The notes below the pieces were generated by a model. The model did no database searches. It worked only from the letters and a program-made list of their open reading frames with translations, and was not told the DNA's origin. Shown here one piece after another: positions 31,565-40,181 of a DNA stretch of 50,714 nucleotides (position 1 is the first letter of the stretch; each line of letters starts with the position of its first letter). This DNA comes from Clostridiales bacterium (GTDB lineage: Bacteria > Bacillota > Clostridia > Oscillospirales > Oscillospiraceae). A program made the translations under genes and the position numbers. The stretch lies in NCBI GenBank assembly GCA_021205725.1, contig JAJPWY010000043.1:1-50714 (forward strand), in the 5' to 3' direction.

Positions 31565-31592
31565 GGGGCTGTGCCGCTGGCACAGCCCCATT
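31565..31592 (+). terminator. Terminator of the oad operon
   Basis: GGGGCTGTGCC-GCT-GGCACAGCCCC, an 11-bp perfect stem, followed by ATTTCG. The T tract is short. Confidence 0.7.
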
Positions 31593-31633
31593 TCGCGGTA
31601 AATCAGCGGGAAAATGCCCCAAAAACGTCTGTG

Positions 31634-31681
31634 CAACCGACGGTTGACAAACTGCAAGGCCGGGATGGTTGCGCCGCAACC
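31634..31681. promoter_or_regulatory. Two palindromes, candidate XRE operators
   Basis: CAACCG-A-CGGTTG (31634-31646) and GGTTGC-GCC-GCAACC (31667-31681). Both are built from the same CAACC/GGTTG half-sites. The second overlaps the -35 of the adjacent regulator gene, suggesting autoregulation. Confidence 0.5.
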
Positions 31682-31698
31682 GCTGTTTTTCGTACAAT
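31669..31698 (+). promoter_or_regulatory. Promoter of the XRE regulator gene
   Basis: TTGCGC (31669-31674), 18-nt spacer, TACAAT (31693-31698). Confidence 0.55.
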
Positions 31699-31728
31699 GG
31701 AGCCACCAAAACAAGGAGGCGTTTCGGT

Positions 31729-32370
31729 ATGAACATGGCAGACAGGATACAACAGCTGAGAAAGGCCCGTGGGATCTCTCAGGAGGAGCTGGCGGACCAG
31801 GTGGGCGTTTCCCGCCAGGCGGTGAGCAAGTGGGAGAGCGAGCAGAGCGTCCCCGACCTGAACAAGGTGGTGCTGCTCAGCGATTACTTCGGCGTGACCA
31901 CCGACTACCTGCTCAAAGGCATCGAGCCGCTGCCGGAGCAGCCGGTCAAGTCAAAGCCGGACGCCCGCATCTTCGCCGTGGTGGGCATGGCGTTGAACTT
32001 TGTCGGCCTGGTGGCCGCCATCGGTATCTGGGAGACCTGTTACGAGTCCTGGTCTGTGGCGGTGGGACTCGCCTTTATGGCGGTGGGCTGTGCGGTCTTT
32101 GCCGTGGGCCAGTTTATAGGCGAGAACACCCGGAGCGCCGCCGGGTGGTTCTGGCCGGTCAACGTGTGGCTGCTGGCACTGATGCCCATCTCCAGCGCAT
32201 TTAATGCGCTGGACTCAATGATGAGCGGAGGCGGCTGGTGGGGCCTGTCGCCCATCCCGGATTCGTGCAATTACTTTATCACCAATGCCCTGTGCTGGCT
32301 GTTCTATGGGGCGGTGTGCGTGTTTGCGGACTGGTGGCTCAGGAAAAGGCTGTCAAAGGAGAGCAAATAG
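31729..32370 (+). CDS. XRE-family regulator with a C-terminal membrane domain
   Basis: 213 aa. The N-terminal helix-turn-helix covers residues 1-60, with [20 protein letters not shown] and [17 protein letters not shown], typical of Firmicute XRE proteins. About four membrane helices follow from residue 80. Such DNA-binding membrane proteins are thought to answer cell-envelope cues. The start at 31729 follows ACAAGGAGGCGTTTCGGT. It is monocistronic with a terminator before the kinase operon, although it is the nearest regulator to that operon. Targets are unknown apart from probable self-control. Confidence 0.88.
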   Translation: MNMADRIQQLRKARGISQEELADQVGVSRQAVSKWESEQSVPDLNKVVLLSDYFGVTTDYLLKGIEPLPEQPVKSKPDARIFAVVGMALNFVGLVAAIGIWETCYESWSVAVGLAFMAVGCAVFAVGQFIGENTRSAAGWFWPVNVWLLALMPISSAFNALDSMMSGGGWWGLSPIPDSCNYFITNALCWLFYGAVCVFADWWLRKRLSKESK

Positions 32371-32407
32371 AGCTGTCCCTCATTGGCTGAGCGCAGGATC
32401 CGCTCAG

Positions 32408-32441
32408 ATCCCCGTCCGGATGTCCCGGTCGGGGATTTTTG
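32408..32441 (+). terminator. Terminator of the XRE gene
   Basis: ATCCCCG / CGGGGAT outer stem with an inner CCG/CGG pairing, followed by TTTTTG. Confidence 0.7.
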
Positions 32442-32499
32442 TCTGTCAGCCCGTTCCCCGGGGCCGCACGTATCAGGCCAAAAAGGAAAAGAATGCTCA

Positions 32500-32528
32500 T
32501 TGCAATAGATGCGGCGTTGTGATACTAT
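32500..32528 (+). promoter_or_regulatory. Promoter of the kinase-lectin/FHA-ABC operon
   Basis: TTGCAA (32500-32505), 17-nt spacer, TACTAT (32523-32528) preceded by TG, an extended -10. It is the only convincing promoter before the four genes. Confidence 0.65.
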
Positions 32529-32534
32529 ATTAAA

Positions 32535-32716
32535 ATAGTAATAGTTGGATACTGCGACCAAAAGGGGTCGGAAGGGAATCGGACGGCATTTTCAACGCCG
32601 ACCTCCCCGTCCTCCCAACGGTTTGAAGGATACGGCTTATCGTGCCGGTGAGCGCAGCGGCCCCGGGCTCGCCCACAGAGAGGGACGGGGCAGACAGAGA
32701 GAAAGGAACGATCGGT
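32535..32716 (+). other. Long 5' leader of the kinase operon
   Basis: About 180 nt between the predicted transcription start and the kinase gene. Several small hairpins are possible: GCGACC-AAAA-GGGGTCG, GACGGC...GCCGAC, and GGTGAGC...GCTCGCC near 32646-32673. No known riboswitch consensus is recognised and no leader peptide is evident. Confidence 0.4.
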
Positions 32717-35700
32717 ATGCCAATGATCAACACCTGGCCTGGCTGGGAGTGTGTGCGGCAAATTGGCACTGGCAGCTATGGAACGGTATATGAGATCAAG
32801 CGGACAGATTTCGGTATGGAATGGCACTCTGCGCTGAAGGTCATCACCATTCCCAAAAACGAGTCTGAGCTGCGGGCAGTATCCAATGAGGGAATGTCCA
32901 GGGACGAGGTAGCCGCCTATTTCAAGGGAATCGTGGACAGCATCTCAGAGGAGTTCCGCCTGATGCACAGTCTGGCCGGGCTGACCAATGTTGTCTCCTG
33001 TGAGGACTATATGACCATTCCCCATGACGACGGGATCACCCAGGACATCCTCATCCGAATGGAGCTTCTCACCCCCCTGACCGACTTCAATCACGGCTGC
33101 CTGACGGAGCAGCAGGTGATCCGGATGGGGATCGACCTGTGCTGCGCCCTGGAAATCTGCGAAAAGCACGGCATCCTCCACAGGGATATCAAGCCCGGCA
33201 ACATCTTCCTCAATCGCAACGGAGACTTTAAGCTGGGCGACTTCGGCATTGCCAAGGCCATCGAGGAGACAACCTCCATGTCCCAGAAGGGAACGCTTGC
33301 GTACATGGCCCCGGAGATCTTTACCATGAGTCGCTACGGCTTCACTGTGGATCTCTATTCCCTGGGCATGGTGCTCTATCAATACCTGAACGAAAACCGG
33401 ACACCCTTCCTGCCGCTGCCGCCCATCAGCATCGTCCCGTCCATGCGGGAGGAGGCCAGGATCCGCCGGATCAGAGGAGAGGCGATCCCCGATCCCGCCA
33501 ACGGCAGCCAGGCGTTGAAGCAGGTCATTTTGAAGGCCGTCAGCTTCGCCCCGGAGGATCGCTACCAGAGCGCCACCGAATTCCGTAAGGCGCTGGAGGC
33601 AGTCGCCAGCCAGCAGACGCCGGAGCCCTCCTCTCTCCCGCAGATAACGGACGTGGAGCTGTCCTACGGAAACAGGAATATCCGGTTTGACGGCGACGAG
33701 ATCAGCTGGTGGAACCGGGATCTGCCAGGCAAAATACACTACGGTCATCCCCGGGTCTCGGAATATCTCGCCCACCAGAGCCGAAGGCTGAGCCGTGAGG
33801 AATCGTCTCAGCTGCTCTGTGAGATCGACCGCATCCCTCTTTACAACCTGTCGCCGGCAGATGAGAACGCTACGGTTCGGGGAGACAGATTGGTGTGTAC
33901 GTACAGCGATGGAACCGTTCTCTGGTACAGCTCCGCCCAGAAGCCTCCGGAGATCACGGAGATGTACCGGGCGCTGGCCAAATGGTGTACGTTTGTCCCC
34001 GACAGCATCTTCTCTCAGCCGGTGAAGTATGAGGTCACGTTCTACAACGACCAGGGACAGGTCATTCAGAAGGGAGATTACCCGGAGGGCGCCTTCGTTC
34101 AGGCGCCGGCGGTGCCCGCCCGCTACCGGAAGGGCCGGGACAGATATCGTTTTACCGGGTGGAGCCCGGAGATCCAGGCGACCGTCACCCAAAAAGCCCA
34201 GTACACGGCGGTCTATCAAAAGCAGAAGCAGCGGCCGATCGACCCGTCCCGGTTGCTGTCCGTCGTGCTGGTGCTCGCCATCGTTGCAGGGCTGGCCGTT
34301 CTGCTGTTCTTTCCCTGGCGGGGAGAGCCGGAGGCAGTGACCCTGGGCCAGGACTCGGCGACGCTGGTGGTAGGGGAAACGGCAGAGCTGACCGCCTCTG
34401 TGCAAATGACGAAAGGGGAGTTCAGCGGCTCCATCTCCTGGAGCAGCAGCGACCTGGACGTAGCCATCGTAGAGAAAAAGGGGTCTGCGTCGGCGGAGGT
34501 GACCTGTATCGAGGCCGGTACATGCGTCATTACCGCCACCGCCGGAGATTGCGAGGGTGAGCTGGAGCTCACCTGTGCCAAGGACGCCGTGCTGACCCTG
34601 GATACCGAGACCGTATCCGGGATGATAGGCGACACCGTTGACCTGGAAGCCTCCGTTACCATCTCCGACGAGGAGTATTCCGGCACCGTCAAATGGGAGT
34701 CCAGCGACGAGTCCGTGGCCACGGTGGTCTCCACCGGCCCGACGACAGCAGAGGTCTCCCTGGTGGGAGAGGGGGTGGCGGCCATCTCCGCCACCGCAGG
34801 CATGTCGGGAGCTTATTGTCAGCTCTCCTGCGTCGAGAGCTACGACGCCTTTCTGGGGCAGTTCGTGACGGAAACGCTAATCCCGGCAGAGGGCGTTCAG
34901 AGCAGCAGCCTCCTCTACACAGTCGCCAACGGCGTCGCCGAGATCTCTCAGGGAACCGGAGGCGTTCTCTCCACGCTACAGGCCGATTTTGACGGCGACG
35001 GGAGCGAGGAGCTGCTGGTGGTTCATACGACAGCCGGCGCCGACGGCTATTTGGGGTATCTCCTGGATCTGTACCGGTCTACAGCGGACGGCGTTTCCCA
35101 GGCAGCTGTGGCGGCAGACGGAACCCGGCTCAACAGCACAGGAACCACCGCCGTCGTCTGCTTCGACCGGTGGCTGTGCGTCGCCTCATATGAGGCGGGC
35201 ACAGACTCGGAGACCTCGGTGCACATTTTTGACCTGGGAAACGATCTCCTGGAGACGGCGGGGTATCAGTACAGCCGCACGCTGAACCGGGTCAAAATAA
35301 CCAACCTGGTCACCGGAGAAGTCCTGTGCGACATGAGCGAGAGCAGCTACTGGGACGGCGGCGTCTACGAGACCATGCTCGACCAGATCAGCGGCCAGGT
35401 CGCCGCATCTGTGGGCGATGAAACCTGTGCGGCGTTTACGGCGGAATATATTGTCAAGAGTATTTGGGGCGAGGATGTGGCGGACGACTGCTCCGATGCA
35501 CTGCTGGCGGAGTCGTCCTTTGTGGGCACTACGGTTTCCGGCGTCGTCTCCGTGACGGATCACACCGGGATCCAGTCCGCATATGACGATTCGGAGCCTC
35601 TCTCTTATGAGGCCTCCTTCCCCTCCGGAACCGTATCGTACAACGGCCATCACTATTGCGTCTTTACAGACGAGATCGACTGGGCAACGGCGGAGGCCAG

Positions 35701-36061
35701 CTGCGAGGCCATGGGCGGCCACCTGGTGACGATCGGCGACTCCGACGAAAACGAGTTTGTCTACGAGCTGATCTGCACCTACAGCACCGAGATCGCCTTC
35801 CTCATGGGCGGAACGGACAGCGAGACAGAGGGAGAATTTGTCTGGATCACCGGCGAGCCCTTCCTCTATACCAACTGGGGATATCTGAACGAGCCGGACA
35901 ACTACCGGGGCTATAAGGATCAGGATTGCATCACCATGCTCCCCTTTGACCAGTCCGGAACCTATAAGGACGACAGCGGGGAGCAATGGGGCGTCTATGC
36001 GTCTCAGTGGGATGACAAGGATGGCGGCAGCAATCCCTATGTCTGTGAGTGGGATTACTGA
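32717..36061 (+). CDS. Transmembrane Ser/Thr protein kinase with an extracellular C-type lectin-like domain
   Basis: 1114 aa. The cytoplasmic kinase (about 10-295) looks active: GTGSYG (17-22), Lys41, HRDIKPGN (155-162), DFG (175-177) and APE (198-200). An unclassified stretch follows, then an InlB-repeat-like module (about 437-501, ending GWSPEIQATVTQKAQYTAVY). The single membrane helix is at 513-532. Outside come two Big-like immunoglobulin domains (about 540-620 and 625-705), a region with DFDGDGSEE resembling a calcium-binding repeat, and a C-terminal C-type-lectin-like domain (about 972-1114). The last has NWGYLNEPDNYRG, paired cysteines and QWDDKDGG...YVCEW. The start is ATG 32717 with AAAGGA upstream. 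First of four same-strand genes. The InlB-like module lying before the helix, hence cytoplasmic, is odd. Confidence 0.9.
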   Translation: MPMINTWPGWECVRQIGTGSYGTVYEIKRTDFGMEWHSALKVITIPKNESELRAVSNEGMSRDEVAAYFKGIVDSISEEFRLMHSLAGLTNVVSCEDYMTIPHDDGITQDILIRMELLTPLTDFNHGCLTEQQVIRMGIDLCCALEICEKHGILHRDIKPGNIFLNRNGDFKLGDFGIAKAIEETTSMSQKGTLAYMAPEIFTMSRYGFTVDLYSLGMVLYQYLNENRTPFLPLPPISIVPSMREEARIRRIRGEAIPDPANGSQALKQVILKAVSFAPEDRYQSATEFRKALEAVASQQTPEPSSLPQITDVELSYGNRNIRFDGDEISWWNRDLPGKIHYGHPRVSEYLAHQSRRLSREESSQLLCEIDRIPLYNLSPADENATVRGDRLVCTYSDGTVLWYSSAQKPPEITEMYRALAKWCTFVPDSIFSQPVKYEVTFYNDQGQVIQKGDYPEGAFVQAPAVPARYRKGRDRYRFTGWSPEIQATVTQKAQYTAVYQKQKQRPIDPSRLLSVVLVLAIVAGLAVLLFFPWRGEPEAVTLGQDSATLVVGETAELTASVQMTKGEFSGSISWSSSDLDVAIVEKKGSASAEVTCIEAGTCVITATAGDCEGELELTCAKDAVLTLDTETVSGMIGDTVDLEASVTISDEEYSGTVKWESSDESVATVVSTGPTTAEVSLVGEGVAAISATAGMSGAYCQLSCVESYDAFLGQFVTETLIPAEGVQSSSLLYTVANGVAEISQGTGGVLSTLQADFDGDGSEELLVVHTTAGADGYLGYLLDLYRSTADGVSQAAVAADGTRLNSTGTTAVVCFDRWLCVASYEAGTDSETSVHIFDLGNDLLETAGYQYSRTLNRVKITNLVTGEVLCDMSESSYWDGGVYETMLDQISGQVAASVGDETCAAFTAEYIVKSIWGEDVADDCSDALLAESSFVGTTVSGVVSVTDHTGIQSAYDDSEPLSYEASFPSGTVSYNGHHYCVFTDEIDWATAEASCEAMGGHLVTIGDSDENEFVYELICTYSTEIAFLMGGTDSETEGEFVWITGEPFLYTNWGYLNEPDNYRGYKDQDCITMLPFDQSGTYKDDSGEQWGVYASQWDDKDGGSNPYVCEWDY

Positions 36062-36083
36062 CCTGAGACAGAGGTGTTGAGCA

Positions 36084-38558
36084 ATGAGAGAGCAAGGGAG
36101 ACGGGAGCGGCCGCAGGCTGACCCGGACAGACGGCAGCGGAGATTCAAATGGTATATCATCCCCTGCGTCGTAGCCGCAGTCTGTCTCTGCCTGATCGCA
36201 GGTGTCCTGGTGCTCAGCCCCGGCAGCACAGAAGCGGAGGACGCCGGAGCCACGGATGCGCCGACGGAGGAGGCTGCCGTCGGCGGGAGTTGGGCGGACA
36301 GCGATACGGAGGCGGAGCCATCGGCGCTCACCGTCTCCCTCGGTGCGGAAGATCTCACCCTGATGGTGACAGCGCAAAAGCAGCTCACCGCCGCCGTCTC
36401 CGATGAAAACGGGGAGGAGCGGACGGACAGCAATCCCGTCACATGGGCTAGCTCCGATCCGGAGGTGGTCTCCGTTTCGGACGACGGGACGATCACCGCT
36501 CTAGCGGAGGGGACGGCGCAGATAACGGCAAGCCTCTCCAGCGGAGAGAGCGCCTCGCTGTCGGTAACGGTGCTCCCGCTGAATGTGGCGGAGAAGACCG
36601 TATTCGTCCAGCCCGGAGACGTGCTGACCATCAGCGAGCTGGGGCTTCTTCCGGAGGAAATGGAGTGGACAGAGTTCCAGTGGTCATGCTCCAACGAGAA
36701 GGTGGCCGCTGTCTCAGCAGGTGAAATCACCATTTTGAGCGACGGAGAGGCGGAGATCCGGGGTACGGGGGATACTGCGAGCATCTCCTGCACCGTGACG
36801 ACCTGCTTTGGCGGCAAGCTCATCGCCCACCGGGGGCTGAGCGGCGAGGCGCCTGAGAATACTGTGCCCGCCTTTCAGCTGGCAGGGCAGGCAGGCGCCT
36901 GGGGCATCGAGACAGATATCGTCTCCACCTCTGACGGGGTGCTGGTCTGTCTCCACGATGACACCATAGACGCCATGACAGACGGGAGCGGCAGGGTGAG
37001 CGGCTTCACCTATGAGGAGCTGATGCAATACCACATCGACGCAGGAAGCAACGTTGACCAGTACCAAGACCTGACCATCCCCACCTTCCAGGAATATCTG
37101 GAAATCTGCAGAGAATATGATGCCGTTGCCGTGATCGAGCTGAAGACCCTGTCCTCTACCGCACAGGTGCGCACGGTCTACGAGACCATCTGCGCCTGCG
37201 GGATGGAGGAGCAGTGTATCGTCATCAGCTTCCAGTACTCCTATCTCCAGGCCTTGCGCAGCTATACCCAGGATATACCCGTTCAGCTGGTGGTCAACGC
37301 CGCCAGCAGGACAAATATCGCACAGGCGGCCACCCTCGAAAACAGCGGCATTGATTTCAAGACCGGGAGTGAGACGCTCATCGCCTATGCCCACTCCCTC
37401 CACTGCACGACGAATGTGTGGACGGTAGACACCGCCTCCGCCCAGGAGTCCTGGCGGGCGGCCGGGATCGACTTTATCACAGCAAATTCGGCGGATTGGT
37501 CTGCCGGGGCATCGCCTGACGACGGAGACGAAACCGATTCCAATGCGGAGGAGAGCGACGGGGAGCCAATCACGCTGTTCTTCGCCTCCGATTATCAGGC
37601 TGAGGACGGCTGGCCTGCGCCCTCGGAGACGCTGACCGGTCTGCTGGAGGTCATCTATGGAGACGGCTATGCGCCGGACAACGTCATTTTGTGCGGCGAC
37701 TACACAAACCTGGAAAAGAAATACAACTATGAGACGAGCCCGGACGACTCGATCGCCGAGATCAAATCCATCTTTGGGGCATTTGACCCAGACCTGGACA
37801 TGGATGATATGATTTTTGTCCAGGGGAACCACGATGCCATGTCCTCTGCGCTGACGGAAACCGGGCTTTACGAATTTGACGATTATCTCGTCTATGTCAT
37901 CGACACCCAAAATGCCTATCCCTGGAAGCAGGGAAGCCTCGGACTTTCCGCCATTGTTCAGAACACAGCTGAAAATCTGGCGGCCTGCCTGGACGACCTG
38001 ATCGAAGCGGGAGAGACCAGACCGCTTATCATAGCCGGGCACGTCCCGCTCCATTTCTCCGCCAGAACCAGCTCCCTCCACACCACGGGGGATAATCTGT
38101 ATGCGTCCTATATATTCGATGTCGTCAATGAGGCCGGGCAATCCCTGGATATCATCTACCTGTTTGGTCACAACCACTCCAAAGGCTGGGACAGCTATCT
38201 GGGCGGAAGCTGTGTTTATCAGGGAGTCGGCGACACTGTCCTGATCCCCACCTGGGAGGAGGGCGATGTGGATACGGAGACCTACAGCGAGGAGACGCTG
38301 AGCTTCACCTACCTGAATGCGGGATATTTGGGCTATTGCAGCGACAGCGGCGCTGACGACACGCTGACCTGCACCGTCTGCCAGATCTACAGCGACAAAA
38401 TCGTCCTGACCCGATATTCCACAGACGGCATCTGGCACATGGGCGCTGACGGAGCGGCCAATCCTTACAGGGACGACACCGGGCTGATCTCCTCGAGCCT
38501 TTACAGCGAGGAAACAGAGAGTCCACAGGTGATAATACGGAAAAACGCCGCAGAATAG
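36084..38558 (+). CDS. Membrane-anchored fusion: Big domain, glycerophosphodiester phosphodiesterase, metallophosphoesterase
   Basis: 824 aa. One N-terminal helix (about 23-45) with a basic cytoplasmic tail puts the rest outside. A Big_2-like domain spans about 82-165. A GDPD domain (about 244-472) has LIAHRGLSGEAPENT, GIETDIVSTSDG (Glu276, Asp278) and CLHDDT (His291). A calcineurin-like phosphoesterase (about 495-780) has ASDYQ, LCGDYTN, GNHDA, AGHVPLH and FGHNHSKGW, so its metal ligands are complete. Two phosphodiester/phosphomonoester hydrolases in one chain suggest stepwise breakdown of glycerophospho-compounds such as lipid head groups or teichoic acid. It lies 22 bp after the kinase gene, with GAGGTG before the start. 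Being outside the membrane, it is not the phosphatase that reverses the kinase. Confidence 0.9.
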   Translation: MREQGRRERPQADPDRRQRRFKWYIIPCVVAAVCLCLIAGVLVLSPGSTEAEDAGATDAPTEEAAVGGSWADSDTEAEPSALTVSLGAEDLTLMVTAQKQLTAAVSDENGEERTDSNPVTWASSDPEVVSVSDDGTITALAEGTAQITASLSSGESASLSVTVLPLNVAEKTVFVQPGDVLTISELGLLPEEMEWTEFQWSCSNEKVAAVSAGEITILSDGEAEIRGTGDTASISCTVTTCFGGKLIAHRGLSGEAPENTVPAFQLAGQAGAWGIETDIVSTSDGVLVCLHDDTIDAMTDGSGRVSGFTYEELMQYHIDAGSNVDQYQDLTIPTFQEYLEICREYDAVAVIELKTLSSTAQVRTVYETICACGMEEQCIVISFQYSYLQALRSYTQDIPVQLVVNAASRTNIAQAATLENSGIDFKTGSETLIAYAHSLHCTTNVWTVDTASAQESWRAAGIDFITANSADWSAGASPDDGDETDSNAEESDGEPITLFFASDYQAEDGWPAPSETLTGLLEVIYGDGYAPDNVILCGDYTNLEKKYNYETSPDDSIAEIKSIFGAFDPDLDMDDMIFVQGNHDAMSSALTETGLYEFDDYLVYVIDTQNAYPWKQGSLGLSAIVQNTAENLAACLDDLIEAGETRPLIIAGHVPLHFSARTSSLHTTGDNLYASYIFDVVNEAGQSLDIIYLFGHNHSKGWDSYLGGSCVYQGVGDTVLIPTWEEGDVDTETYSEETLSFTYLNAGYLGYCSDSGADDTLTCTVCQIYSDKIVLTRYSTDGIWHMGADGAANPYRDDTGLISSSLYSEETESPQVIIRKNAAE

Positions 38559-38633
38559 CGGCAAAATACAGATGCTCAGCAGAGCAGCCCCAACGGTTGA
38601 ACCGGAGCTGCGACAGGAGGACGACAGGGCGAC

Positions 38634-40175
38634 ATGACAACAGAGGATCGAACCGAATATACGGTCAGCAAGGCAGACCAGCAAAAAATCATTGCTATTT
38701 TCGGAGATGAGATACAGGAGCTTCCCCTCTCCGGGGAGCAGCTGCTGGGAAGACCCGTCTCCGGCTTCACCCCCGATCTGCCCATCCCCGTGCTCTCCGT
38801 CTCGAGGAAGCACGGCATATTCCGCACCTCTGAGGCCGGATGCCAATACTGCGACCTGAACGGCACCAACGGCACCTGGTTAAACGGACAGCTTCTCCCG
38901 CCCGGTACTGCGAAAATGCTCCGGGACGGCGATGCGCTGCGCATCCACGGGAGACAGGCCCGTGGGTACGATCTGGATGTGCTCATGATCTATACTGTGG
39001 GCGGTCGGACGGATGCGCCCTGGCGGACGATGCCGCTGACCAACGACATCGTGGAGCTCGGCGTTGGCAGCTGCGATACCATCCGTCTGCCGGACGGGGA
39101 GGCCTCTCCCCATCACGCCTCCTTTCTCCGGCGGGATGGACAGTGGGCCGTTGTCAATGACAGCGGCAACGCCGACATTTTCATCAACAATCAGCCTGTC
39201 GGCTCCCTTGCATACCTCTCTCCTATGGACGTGGTGCGCATTGCAGGGCACTTTTTCGTTTTCCTGGGCAGCACTCTGGCGTACCAGCCAGAGCCGGAGG
39301 CCGCAGATGCGTCCCAGCATCCATCGGCGGAGGATGAGACCACCGACGACGGAAGCGCCCTCCTCATCTCCATCAAAGAGAAAAACGTGTGGCATCAGAT
39401 GAAGAAGCTGACGCTGCTTCGGGACATTGAGCTGAAAATATCCGCAGGAGACATGGTGCTGGTGCTGGGCGGCTCCGGTGCGGGAAAGACGACCTTTATC
39501 AACGCTGTCATGGGGTATGAGCCTGCCGACGGCGTGATCCACTACAAGGGAGCCGACATCTACACCGACTATGAGAGGATGAAATATGAGATCGGCTATG
39601 TCCCCCAGCAGGATCTGTTACGGATGAACGATTCCGTATACGATACCCTGCTCAATGCGGCAAAAATGAAGCTGCCGGCCAATCTGACTGCTGAGGAGCT
39701 GGAGCAGCGTGTGAAGGAGACGCTGTATACCCTGGGGCTGGAGTCGGAGCGGAATGCGCTGGTGCGCAGTCTCAGCGGCGGGCAGAGAAAGCGGCTGAGC
39801 ATTGCGGTGCAGTATATCGGCGGGCCGTCCCTGTTCTTCCTGGACGAGCCTGACTCCGGCCTGGCCATGCCAAACGCCCTTTCCCTGATGCAGAATCTCC
39901 GGGCCATTGCGGATGAAGGGAAGATCGTCGTCGTGATCTCCCACTATCCGAACAAGTTCATGCACCTGCTGGACAAGGTGATCGTCCTGGCAAAGGACTG
40001 GAGCGGAGTGGGACGACTCGCCTTTTGTGGCTCGCCGTCGGACGCCTGCGCATTTTTCGGTACGGACGGCATCGAGGAGATCGTATCCCGCATCAACCCA
40101 AAGGGGGAGGGCGGAGAAGGCCTGGCGGACGAGTTTATCGAACGGTGGGAAAAGCGGACGAAAAGGGAGCAGTGA
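38634..40175 (+). CDS. Tandem-FHA ABC transporter ATPase (ABCG/Rv1747-like)
   Basis: 513 aa, soluble. FHA1 (about 20-115) keeps the phospho-threonine-binding set: GR (39-40), SRKHG (57-61) and LNGTNGTWLNG. FHA2 (about 133-215) retains SPHHASF but lacks the GR motif, so its peptide binding is doubtful. The ABC domain (about 245-480) has Walker A GGSGAGKTT (279-287), a Q-loop (PQQDLL), signature LSGGQRKR (380-387), Walker B LFFLDEP (400-406) and an ISHYP switch His. The order FHA-FHA-ATPase matches mycobacterial Rv1747, except that the membrane part is a separate gene here. FHA1 probably docks phosphorylated kinase or an autophosphorylated partner. A 75-bp gap with AGGAGG precedes the start. 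Confidence 0.92.
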   Translation: MTTEDRTEYTVSKADQQKIIAIFGDEIQELPLSGEQLLGRPVSGFTPDLPIPVLSVSRKHGIFRTSEAGCQYCDLNGTNGTWLNGQLLPPGTAKMLRDGDALRIHGRQARGYDLDVLMIYTVGGRTDAPWRTMPLTNDIVELGVGSCDTIRLPDGEASPHHASFLRRDGQWAVVNDSGNADIFINNQPVGSLAYLSPMDVVRIAGHFFVFLGSTLAYQPEPEAADASQHPSAEDETTDDGSALLISIKEKNVWHQMKKLTLLRDIELKISAGDMVLVLGGSGAGKTTFINAVMGYEPADGVIHYKGADIYTDYERMKYEIGYVPQQDLLRMNDSVYDTLLNAAKMKLPANLTAEELEQRVKETLYTLGLESERNALVRSLSGGQRKRLSIAVQYIGGPSLFFLDEPDSGLAMPNALSLMQNLRAIADEGKIVVVISHYPNKFMHLLDKVIVLAKDWSGVGRLAFCGSPSDACAFFGTDGIEEIVSRINPKGEGGEGLADEFIERWEKRTKREQ

Positions 40176-40181
40176 CCTACT

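Noticed and set aside
31644-31649. Perfect TTGACA upstream of the XRE gene
   Set aside because: No -10 hexamer lies 15-19 nt downstream; it is part of the palindrome region. The TTGCGC-18-TACAAT pair fits better.
32535-32716. Possible cyclic-di-GMP or other known riboswitch in the kinase operon leader
   Set aside because: The GEMM core and other conserved riboswitch signatures are absent; only generic hairpins are seen.
36084-38558. Metallophosphoesterase as the phosphatase that reverses kinase action on the FHA-ABC protein
   Set aside because: The domain follows an N-terminal membrane helix and should lie outside the cell, away from cytoplasmic phospho-proteins.
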